Below are positions 54,932 through 64,000 of a DNA stretch of 64,000 nt, one piece after another. Source of the DNA: Amblyomma americanum (Eukaryota; Arthropoda; Arachnida; Ixodida; Ixodidae). The DNA lies in NCBI RefSeq assembly GCF_052857255.1, contig NC_135497.1:544274358-544338357 (forward strand), read 5' to 3'. How positions within the stretch are numbered: the first letter of the stretch is position 1; each line of letters opens with the position of its first letter. The notes beneath the pieces are model-generated. The model was not told where the DNA came from and did no database searches. It saw nothing but the letters and a program-made list of their open reading frames with translations. The position numbers were made by a program, and so were the translations under genes.

Positions 54932-55394
54932 TCGCAACCAACTAGCCCGGCAGATGGTGTTATTCAAAGAAGATGTGCGTGCTTTGATTAGAGAGATTTG
55001 GCATAGCGTGATCCGCTTCTTCTGGGAGCCACTGCGCAGGCGCAGATCGCCCTGTGAATGCCACAAGGCGCTGCCCAGCAGTTTGCATGCCTGGCCCGTT
55101 GGGACCAATCAGCGCGAGCACATTGGAGGTGCGTGAAAGCAGATTGCGTTATGCTAAATCTCTCTACTGATGCACGCCGCTCTGCCAGTTACGGCGACGT
55201 GTGCACAACGGGTAGCGCTGGTGCGAACTTCTGGAAGAGATCTGGGCGCCGCGCTACCGCCTGCTAACGTTTGTTGCCAGGAGCATGCGCAGACCAGCTT
55301 CGGGATGCGCGTAGGAGCGTAGCACGCACCGCGCACCGTGTCGCCATCGCGGTGGATGTAGCTGAGCAGAAACCACACGCACCACAGGTTCCAG
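54932..55394. other. GC-rich flank of the Penelope-like fragment
   Basis: Contains ACTGCGCAGGCGCAGATCGC, like GCAGGCGCAGCTGCC at about 53322 on the other side, suggesting the Penelope-like copy entered an existing GC-rich repeat. No gene is recognised. Confidence 0.35.
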
Positions 55395-55512
55395 AAACAT
55401 TATTGGTTTGAGACGATTTTTTTGAATTTTCAAAACAAGCATTCGGATCAAATCGAATACTCTATTCTAGCGAATATTTGAAATTATCTAATATTCGCAC
55501 ATGCCTAGTTAT
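55395..55512. repeat. AT-rich repeat end with GAATATTCG-type motifs
   Basis: CTAATATTCGCACATGCCTAG closes a stretch of GAATA/TATTC motifs. Similar ends occur near 30870-30897 and 52925-53010. It may be the terminus of a DNA transposon family; no partner repeat was located. Confidence 0.4.
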
Positions 55513-58500
55513 GTGTGTTCTCTGATCTAACAAGTAGTGCTTAGTTCACACTGTGTGCCTGAGAAGACCTGCACTGTCGTGGTCCTGCGTGTACTCCGCC
55601 AGAGCGCGGAAGTTTGTTATTCCCATGTTCTCTCTGTAACATTCACAAGAGACACTTCATGGCTCTGTTATCTCATTGGAGCGCCAACATTTGCTTGAAG
55701 TGCTTCTAAGGTATATTTTTACAGCAGAGCGCTGAAAAACAAGGCCTGAATGTGCCAACGAACTGCTCAGGCAACGAATCAAGCGACGTGGTTCAGTGCA
55801 TGCTGATCCTTCTTGGACTAGTTAATAGCATCGATTTGATGAAAATAGCCAACAGCTTCGCTAGCCAATGCGACACAAGTTTCACGAGCGTCCCCTAATA
55901 AAAAGAATACTTTCATGTGGTATTTAGAGTTTGATATCTGGGATTAACACGTGTACAATGAGGTCTCAGTGCATGTGAGCCAAAATCTGAGACAAATGCC
56001 TGTCCGTTCCCAGGCAAGTTCAGACTCAAGAGAAAAGACGGAGTCAGGACAACTCCACAAAAGCTCGAACTCTAGGCAATCTTATGCGCCATTCTCTCCC
56101 ACTGTGAACCAGAAAATGAATAACGAGAATAGGCAGCTCTTTACCTCTCATGTAGCTTGGTCTCTCGCCTGTGGCAGGATTCTGGGAGCCAAGATTCAGC
56201 CACTCGTCCAAAAGCATGCTCTTGGGGTTCTTCCTACAGGTTGTACAGAGAGGACATCCGAAAGCGACACATGGGGGCTTGTGAGGGATGCCTAGTGGAA
56301 AACATGATTAATTTAGAACACCTGGAGTTGCACTGACACGACACATTTTTTTGCATTTTGCCTTTGCCTCTGCCGGGATGGAACGCGCCATTGAGCCACC
56401 ACGGCCATGGATAAAATGCCATTTCCTTGATTCCCAAGACACTTTGAGTACCTGACCACAAATCAAAAGGCTTGCGTTTCTAAACAACTCTCAGCGCCCA
56501 CTATCATTTGGGAAAGTAACATCCTACAAAATTAAGCACATTTGAAACTATTTATTAATATGGATACCTGCATGACTTAATGGACCTTGCTAAAAGACAA
56601 AAAAGTAGCAATCAATCAAGGGCGAAAAAAGCTATGAGCAATTCCACTAGTAGCCACATGCACGCAATGAACAGGTTTCTGGTCCTGCAACTATAGACCC
56701 AGGCATGTTCACAAACATACGGGGTGATTTGTGGACGTCAGCGGTATCAGTACCATCATCCACTAAGATTAGGTCATGCTGCTACCCCATTACATACACG
56801 GGTTGTTTTTGCATGCGTCGCAAAATGCTTCAAAGAATATTTCGCATCCAAAATTTCTAAATTTTCTATTAACCTAGGAGTTTAAGGCGTCATTCTGGGT
56901 GGACAAAAAAGAGACAGATTTGCACAAGTCGACCTTTTTGATGGCAGTTTGCACAAAAGCAGGCTTTTTGAAATAGAAGCATCATCTCATGACTTTTTAA
57001 AATATTGGCAATAAGACTTCGTGCAGCAAGCAAAGATGCGGCTCAGCTGGCGTGAAACTCAGCAAATGTACGTTTTCCAACTGTTGTCCGCATCGCTGAG
57101 CGCCGGCAGCACAACATTGATGATAGCATGCGGAAAACCACTCGGAAAAAACCCAACCCAGAACAGAGAAATATAAGACTTGCTCTATGAATCCCACCAT
57201 GATTTGTTTACTGCTGCTTAGCATCATAAGCAGCAGTTTTTCTAGAAATCACTAGACTGGCATCTGAAGTACTTTTTTGTTTGCAGAGTAGAATCCCGCA
57301 ATACTAAACTCACATATTGTAAAAACTGCAGTTCTATTTGGCCTCCCATACACGAATGTACAACTTTTTTCCATTCATCGCCTTCAGTGGTGGTGTCAAC
57401 AAATGTGCGCACAAACTTCTAGCAACATTAAATGTTTCTAAACTGCGTTTTTCTACAATAATACGCCCAGTAGGAATTCGCAGATGCATCAAAGTAAACC
57501 ACCATGGTTATCTCGCCTTAGCAATGAGAAGCTTCAACAACAAAAACTGATGAAAATGGATGCCTCCATATTTTATTGGTCTGCATGCGAGTACTCATTC
57601 TGGTTGTTGTCCTGCCCTCACATTGGTAAATACTATCATTCGTACACTAAATATTTTAATTGATATTATTTATTTTACGATAGTGTAACAAGTATGATGT
57701 AATGATGAAAAATATTTAAGTGTGTACAAACGTACACGGCGCATCCTGAATGGCCACATTTTCTGCGAACCTCTTTATAAAGAGCGAAAAATCCTCTTGA
57801 AGATGCTGCAGCATCCCCAATGGCAAGATTCAGCCCAAGAATGTTTTCTTGCGCCTTGTGTCTTTTCTCCTTCAAGTCGCGCCATTTTCAGAGGCAAGGC
57901 AACAAGTCTTCCAGTTTTAATACCGACTCTTGAGCCCTTGATAGTGCACTCGCAGTGAGGCTCACTTCAGTGGTGCCTCTGATTGCTCTAAACTGGATGA
58001 AATGTTTCTGTACATGGACCTTGCCACTAGCTGTGCCCAAGAAGCAAACTGTAATAGACGAGCTCTGTATGGCTGATTCCCAGTCCTATATGACGAATAG
58101 TTTGCACCTTCTTCTTGAATGATTGTAATATTGGCACAAAAAGTACGATCGGCTAGCTTTCTTCTGTGGTGTTGTAGTGTTCGTCACAGACAGCATGGGT
58201 AGTTTGGCTCACATGTTCTCGCAGCACAGCAGTATTATCCAGAATTTTGTGTGATGATTTACTCTTCAGAAAATGCGAGTACTGTCAAGCTTTTTTGGCA
58301 TCTTTAATTTAATTTCTTTCTCTTGGTTATTGAGTTCATGTGTCTCTCTTTCTCAGAACACTTCCACCTCTGAAAGCATCATATAGCTCACATAGCTCAT
58401 GCTTTAGTTTTCCCTACTCTGCTCCTATTAGTGTCTAGCGAAAAGGAAGCATACGTCTTTAATAAAATATTGATACAAGAGCAATGTTTAAGCTTTAAAT

Positions 58501-58960
58501 TTGATGACAGCGGACTTCAAAAATATTTCTCGCTGATAACGTAGAAAATGTCACAAAAGAAAGCATTCGACACAGATCTGTCTGGTTGGGAAAGGAATTC
58601 TGTCTGGAATGGTCAGTTACATGGCAGCAGACTAAACGTTGGGTTTAAAAGGAAAGATTAAACTCACCTGCAGGCGCAACTGATGAACGAACCAAGCAGG
58701 TTCTGCGAGGTTGTATTTTTACATTCTTGGTTGGCGTTTCGGCGGCAGCGGCGGTGATAGAACGACGCTCCCTTTGTCTCTTGCTTTTTTTTCTTCTTGA
58801 CTATCCAGGTTGGTGAACTCTTATTGAGTTTTTCCCTGCTTAACGCTGTTATTGCCACTACCGATGCCTCCGTGAATGGTTGCTGCAGCGCTGCATGCTC
58901 TGTCTTTGTGTGAGTGGGTCTGCTGGTTTCTGCTATATACTTGTGCGGGTCCCACTGACC
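55513..58960. other. Unassigned 3.4 kb with a partial SINE at 56315-56412
   Basis: At 56315-56412 the minus strand shows a SINE body and head remnant (TGGCTCAATGGCGCG; GTGTCGTGTCAGTGCAACTC). A donor-like CTGCAG/GTGAGT occurs on the minus strand at about 58672, after an open GC-rich stretch to 58860, possibly a 5' exon. Nothing else is recognised. Confidence 0.4.
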
Positions 58961-59830
58961 ATGGCAACAACATGTGAAGCCTGCAGTAAGCCACTGCTAG
59001 ACGACAGACATGTCCTCATGTGTTGCAAATATGAGTTCTACGTTGGGAGTTGTTCTGGCTGGTAGGATTCAACGTTTAAAGCGAAAGGCCACAAGACATG
59101 GCGGTGCACCGCCTGTCGTTCATCAAAGGCTAAAGATAATGACGAAGCGGTCATGGATGCTGATATGGTAGTCAGTCTGGCAGACATAAGAGGCTTGATG
59201 CCCTTGCGGAACTGGCTGTTCATGTTATAATATTAAGTCTGCAATTGAGCTGATGGCAGCAAAGTATGATGAAATTTTTAATAGACAAGTTCAGCAGGAA
59301 AAGGAGAAAGGTAACCTGAACAAATGTGTAAGGAAGCTCGAGTCTGGCTGTATAACAGGTGATATTGAACATCTAAAATCGACCGTAAATGAACTTGAGT
59401 GGCGCAGCGGAAAACTCAGTCTAGAAGCTCATGTTATCCCAATGACGGAAAGAGAGGACCCGATGTGTAAACTAAATGGTGCAGCTGAGACCGTTCATCT
59501 TCCAGAGTTGACGAAGAATGATGTTGGCTCCACTTACAGACTTCCTTGAAGCAAAGCCAAATCCCTAGAAATATTACCTGATTTGCCCAGCAACCAATGC
59601 ATAACTTGTGGCTGGAAGCACGAAAAGAACTCAGAAGTAATGCACCGGGTGTGTCAATCACCAAAAACATGATTCACCAGAACAGTGAACTGTTGTGCCA
59701 CAAAAGAGATTGGGCAATTGACAATGATTATATGTTTTCATCGCATTCTAATGGCAAGGTTCGTATAAGGAAAAGGAAGGCTATGAGGCCCGTCATTTGC
59801 TGTTCCATAGACCTGCACAGGCTGCGATAC
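58961..59830 (+). pseudogene. CR1/L2-like LINE ORF1 (PHD-like zinc finger plus coiled coil and RNA-binding region)
   Basis: ATG at 58961 starts MATTCEACSKPLLDDRHVLM with Cys pairs continuing to WRCTAC at about 59110, a PHD-like finger as in ORF1 proteins of CR1/L2-type LINEs. Then a coiled-coil region KYDEIFNRQVQQEKEKGNLN and VNELEWRSGKLSLEAHVIP, and after frame changes LWLEARKELRSNAPGVSITK and FSSHSNGKVRIRKRK, the RNA-binding C-terminal part. Stops at 59062 and others plus at least three frame changes make it non-functional. ORF2 follows. Confidence 0.75.
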
Positions 59831-59989
59831 GTTTTACCCTCGTATTCCCTGCCGGGTTTTTCCATATTTGTTACTTTTTTCACCTCTAGAATAGAGTTTC
59901 GAAATCATAACATGACCTACTTAATGCTAATGGTCCGCGATGTCTTAATTGTATTCGCGGTAGCATTCGCTCCGGAAGGTATAAGAGAA

Positions 59990-60430
59990 ATGAACTACAT
60001 TATCTACTTACTGAAGTGCAGATACGATTTGACGCTGTAATGTTTTCTGAAATTTGGTTCGCATTGGAACCGGATGTGCGCCCCTTTCTGACACAAATCG
60101 TATTACATGAATCGTGGTGACAAAAGGGGTGGATATAGCAGTGATCGTCTTAAGTTCAATTGATTCTGAATTGCTGTCTGGAGTTTGCTCTATTACTCCC
60201 TTTTATGAAACGCTTGTGATATATGTGGTACTACAGTATGCTTTGTATGCTACCACCCTCCTTCAACGAATGTCCAGTTGTCTTTTTATTTTCTCCATTC
60301 TTTTTTTTAATTTCTGAATGCAAGAAAATATAATTTAATACTTGGCGGTGACATGAATATAAACATCCGAGATGACAGCTGCGTGAAGTTAGAGATAGAA
60401 TTGTTGTTAAACAGTTATTCCTGTCAAAAT
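59990..60430 (+). pseudogene. CR1/L2-like LINE ORF2, endonuclease 5' part
   Basis: In shifting frames: FDAVMFSEIWFALEPDV (the SETWL-like block), NRGDKRGGY, IDSELLSGVCSITPFYETLV, HPPSTNVQLSF and LGGDMNINIRDDSC (the GDFN-equivalent block). It breaks at 60430 where RTE-2 is inserted and resumes at 63634. Confidence 0.7.
60422..60430. repeat. Target site duplication, left copy (TGTCAAAAT)
   Basis: Nine bases repeated at 63634-63642, bounding RTE-2. Confidence 0.85.
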
Positions 60431-63400
60431 CATCATCATCATCAGCATCATCATCAGCCTTACTACACGCACTGCAGGGCAAAGGCCTCTCCCATGTCTC
60501 TCCAATTAACCCTAACCTTTGCCAGCTGAATCCACCCTTTGCCTTCAAACTTCTTAATCTCTTCCGCCCACCTAACCTTCTGCCGCCCCCTGCTATGCTT
60601 ACTTTCTCTTGGAACCCACTCCGTTACCCTTAAGGACCAGCGGTTATCTTGCCTTCGCATTACATGCCCTGCCCAAGCCCATTTCGTTCTCTTGATTTCG
60701 ACTAGGATGTCATTAATCCGTGTTTGTTCCCTCACCCACTCTGCCCGCTTCCGATCTCTTAACGTTACACCTATCATTTTTCTTTCCATGGCTCGCTGCG
60801 TTGTCCTAAACTTAAGCTGAACTCTTTTCGTTAGCCTCCACGTTTCTGCTCCGTAGGTGAGTACCGGTAAGATTATGCTGTTGTACACTTTCCTCTTGAG
60901 GGAAATTGGTAAACTGCCACTCATGATCTGCGAGAATTTGCCATATGCGCTCCACCCCTATCTTATCATTCTAGTTATCTCCCTCTCATGATCCGGATCA
61001 GCTGTCACCACCTGCCCTAAGTAGACGTATTCCGTCATAATTTCTAGGCTCTCGCTGCCAATTGTGAACTGTTGTTGCTAGGCTGTTGAACATTACCTTG
61101 GTTTTCTTCATGTTAATTTTTAGACCCATCGATCTGCACTGCCTGTCTAACTCATTGATCATGATTTGCAGTTCACCTCCTGAGTGACTCAGCATGGCAA
61201 TTTCATCAGCAAATCTCAGATTATTTAGGTATTCTTCATTTATTCTTATTCCCAACTGCTCCCAATTCAGGCCTCGAAATACCTCCTGTAAACATGCGGT
61301 GAACAGCATTGGCGAGATCGTGTCTCCTTGCCTGACGCCCTTCCTTATTGGAATTTTATTGCTGCCTTTATGGAGGACTTGTAGCTGTGCAGTTGCTATA
61401 TATATCTTCCAGTATTTTGACATGAGGCTCATCTACCCCCTGATTACGCAATGCCTGTATGGCTGCTGAGGTTTCCACTGTGTCGAATGCTTTCTCGTAA
61501 TCAATGAAAGCTATATATAGTTGGTTATATTCTGCGCATTTCTCTATCACCTGATTGATAGTGTGAATATGATCTATTGTGGAATATCCTTTACGAAAGC
61601 CTGCCTGATCATTTGGTTGATTAAAGTCTAACGTTGCCCTGACTCTATTAGCGATTACCCTAGTATATACATTGTAGGCAACGGATAGTAAGCTGATCGG
61701 CCTGTAATTTTTCAAGTCCTTGGCGTCTCCCTTCTTATGTATTAAGATAATGTTTGCAATCTTCCAAGATTCTGGTACAGTCGAGGTCATAAGGCATTGC
61801 GTATACAGGGTGGCTAGTTTTTCTAGCACGATGTACCCTCCATTCTTAACAGATCTGCTGTTACCTGATCCTCCCCAGCTGCTTTCCCCATTTTCATTGC
61901 TTCTAAGGCTTTCTTTACTTCATCTTTCGTTACTGGCGGGATGACGCATTGCTGTGCACTGTTGTCTTTCTCATTAACGCTCTGATTACATTGGCTACTG
62001 AACAGGTCTGTGTAGAACTCTTCGGCTACGTTAACTATCTTATCCATATTGCTAATGACATTGCCCTGCTTGTCTCTTAATGCATAAGTCTGGTTTTTAC
62101 CTATGCCTAGTTTCCTCTTCACTGTTTTTAGGCTACCTCCGTTCTTTATAGCATGCTCTATTCTCTCCATATTAAACTTCCTTATGTGGGCTACCTTGCG
62201 CTTATTTATTAACTTTGATAGCTCCGTTAGTTCTATTCTATCGGTAGGGTTAGATGCCCTCATGTTTTGGCGCTTCTTAGTCAGATCTTTTTTACCTGAG
62301 ATAGCTTCCCGGTATCCTTTCGAACTTTCCTACCGCCTACTTCTACTGCCCACTCCGTAATTATTGTTGTCAGATTATCGTGCATTGAATGAACATCAAG
62401 ATCATCTTCCTCAGTTGAAGCCGAATATCTGTTTTGCAGCGCTATCCTAAACTCCTGTGCTTTCCCTCTTACGGCTAACTCGTTAATGGTCTTCTTCTTC
62501 GCTAGCTTGTTCCGTTCCCTCTTCAAGTCTAAGCTAATTCTAGACCTTACCATTCTGTGGTCGCTACAACGCACCTTTCCGAGGACGGCCACATCCTGAA
62601 TGATGCCAGGTTTAGCGCATAGTATGAAGTAGATTTCATTTTTAATCTCACCATTGGTGCTCTTGCAGGTCCACTTCCTGTTTTCTCGTTTGCGGAAGAA
62701 GGTATTAATGATCCGTAAATTATTTCTATCCGCGAATTCGACTAATAGCTCTCCCCTGCTATTTCTAGAGCCTATCCCATAGTCACCTACCGCGTGGTCG
62801 TCAGCCTGCGTCTTGCCCACCTTCGCATTGAAGTCGCCCATCAGTACAGTGTACTGCGATTTTACTTTATTAATTGCCGATTCTACGTCCTCTTAGAAAC
62901 TTTCAACGGTCTGGTTATCATGGCTGGATGTGGGTGCGTAGGCCTGCACCACTTTCAGCTTGTACCTCTTATTCAGCCTAATTACTATAGCTGCTACCCT
63001 CTCGTTAATACTGTAGAACTCCTCTACATTGCCAGCTATATCCTTATTAAAGAGGAATCCCACACCTAGTTCTTGTCTATCCTCTAACCCGTGATAGCAC
63101 AGTATGTGTCCGTTCTTTAATACTGTATACGCCTCACCTGTCCTCCTAGCTTCGCTAAGCCCTATCACATCCCATTTAATTCCCGCTAGTTCCTCAAACA
63201 GCACTGCTAGGCTAGCCTCACTAGCTAAGGTTCTAGCGTTAAACGTTGCCAGGTTCAGATTCCAATGGCGGCCTGTCTGGAGCCAGAGATACTTAGCACC
63301 GTCCGCTGCATCACAGGTCCGACCGCCGCCGTGGTCAGTTGCTCTGCAGCCGCTGGGGACTGAGGGCCGAGGGTTAATTGGTTTGATCATAGAAGGTTGT

Positions 63401-63633
63401 GGCCAAGTACTACACCAGGGTGGCCAAATCCTGCTATGGTGAGAGAGTGCGTTGTCGGTTCTGGTTACCGAGATCAGGCCGCACTCCAGGCCTGGTCATG
63501 CAATTCCATCGACACGCGGATTTTTTTTTTATTTTAAACCCGGTGGAGAATTGCGCGGCACCAGGGTTTGAACCCCGGTACTCTTGCACGCGAGGCGGAT
63601 GTTCTACCTCTACGCTATCGCTGGATCAGCTCT
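60431..63633 (-). mobile_element. RTE/BovB-like LINE, near full length but decayed (RTE-2)
   Basis: Minus-strand copy of the same family as RTE-1: tRNA-like leader at 63553-63624, ATG at 63390 (MIKPINPRP), endonuclease MGDFNAKVG at 62841, RT blocks LIHKKGDAKDLKNYRPI (about 61740), AFIDYEKAFD (about 61510), GVRQGDTISP (about 61340), and C-terminus AWAGHVMRRQDNRWS (about 60660). The catalytic motif reads FADE instead of FADD (about 61195). At least five frame changes or stops break it (near 62890, 62270, 61830, 61400, 61050, 60960). The 3' end is an ATC-rich (GAT on the sense strand) tail at 60431-60456. Protein-level similarity to RTE-1 is very high by eye. Confidence 0.92.
63553..63624 (-). 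promoter_or_regulatory. tRNA-like 5' leader of RTE-2
   Basis: Minus strand: AGCGATAGCGTAGAGGTAGA (A-box area) and GGGGTTCAAACCCTGG (B box). Corresponds base by base to 18463-18534 with few changes. Confidence 0.75.
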
Positions 63634-63642
63634 TGTCAAAAT
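63634..63642. repeat. Target site duplication, right copy (TGTCAAAAT)
   Basis: Identical to 60422-60430. About ten extra bases (ATCAGCTCTT side) precede the part of the leader shared with RTE-1. Confidence 0.85.
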
Positions 63643-64000
63643 ATCATAAGGTAAGTTACATGTATCACTGCACTATCTACGACACTTTTAGATGTGTATT
63701 TAGCTAACTTTGATCCATCTTTAGTCAGAGTTGGGGCTGTAATTTAGTGTTAGTGGCCACTTGACGATAGTAACATAAATGAATGAGCCCATAACAGAGT
63801 AAAACAAACACATTCCACATTTTCTTCGAGTGATCAATCTTGAAATGCTCTGCAAATTAGAGGTCGCATAACCGCACTCTGCTTGAACGATATGGTCATA
63901 GAAAGTGGTCCGGATATAGCATACAACACAATTTTATGAAAGTTTTTCTGGCAGGTACCATTTGTGTTTATTCTTCAAAACAATGAAAACATTGAACAGA
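63634..64000 (+). pseudogene. CR1/L2-like LINE ORF2, endonuclease 3' part, continues past the window
   Basis: Translation resumes SCQNIIR, VTCITALSTTLLDVYLANFD, PSLVRVGAVI and a SDHLP-like SGHLTIV, the end of an APE-type endonuclease. Beyond it LNDMVIESGPDIAYNTIL resembles the linker before the RT. It runs off the right edge, so the RT should lie just outside. Confidence 0.7.

Noticed and set aside
53160..55512. A single large DNA transposon with GC-rich and GAATA-rich ends
   Set aside because: The two sides are only loosely similar and no transposase or clean terminal repeat was found apart from the Penelope-like repeats.
1..64000. CRISPR arrays, operons, rRNA genes or integrated viral genomes
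   Set aside because: No spaced identical short repeats with unique spacers, no polycistronic gene runs, no rRNA-like blocks and no capsid, envelope or viral polymerase motifs were recognised.

Overview
The window looks like chromosomal DNA of a hard tick (Ixodida). The basis is recall of families, not a search: tRNA-derived SINEs of the Ruka type, an RTE/BovB-like LINE, RNase H-bearing and CR1/L2-like LINEs, a Penelope-like element, a CACTA/tnp2-like transposase with introns, and a BEN-gene-like first exon. Nothing bacterial (operons, ribosome binding sites, rRNA, CRISPR) is visible. No complete, intact host gene could be demonstrated, and most recognisable sequence is dead or dying mobile elements.

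Layout. 1-13 kb: an AACTGG minisatellite at each end in opposite orientation, a SINE, a minus-strand set of very short exon-like modules (1989-2552) that may belong to a gene whose first coding exon is at 5426-5618, a 5'-truncated CR1-like LINE lying between them, a decayed intron-bearing tnp2-like transposase (6086-9491), and the 3' part of an RNase H LINE. 13-24 kb: a GC-rich coding-like stretch, a dead Tc1/mariner-type transposase, then a nest in which an 0.85 kb repeat flanks an antisense RNase H LINE that has itself been split by a nearly intact RTE (18462-21655, 10-bp target duplication). 24-38 kb: a frameshifted gustatory-receptor-like fragment (27395-28079), a long inverted repeat (30005-32171), and a 33-bp minisatellite made of about 28 palindromes with the core GTCACGTGAC (33742-34668). 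38-44 kb: an old RTE copy whose 5' piece is inverted (38531-40326), and a second, older long inverted repeat (41341-44221). 44-54 kb: a LINE ORF1 fragment, then about 9 kb with no feature I recognise. 54-64 kb: a Penelope-like fragment bounded by near-identical inverted repeats, then a CR1/L2-like LINE running off the right edge, split in its endonuclease by a second RTE copy inserted antisense (60431-63633, 9-bp target duplication).

How the parts relate. The most informative thread is the RTE family: three copies all begin with a tRNA-like segment carrying good A- and B-box matches, both younger copies end in GAT-rich tails, both sit antisense inside an older LINE, and their duplicated targets share ATTTTGA. 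The window is best read as a stratified record of transposition. Host gene content is limited to candidate exons, a receptor pseudogene and two unassigned open frames.
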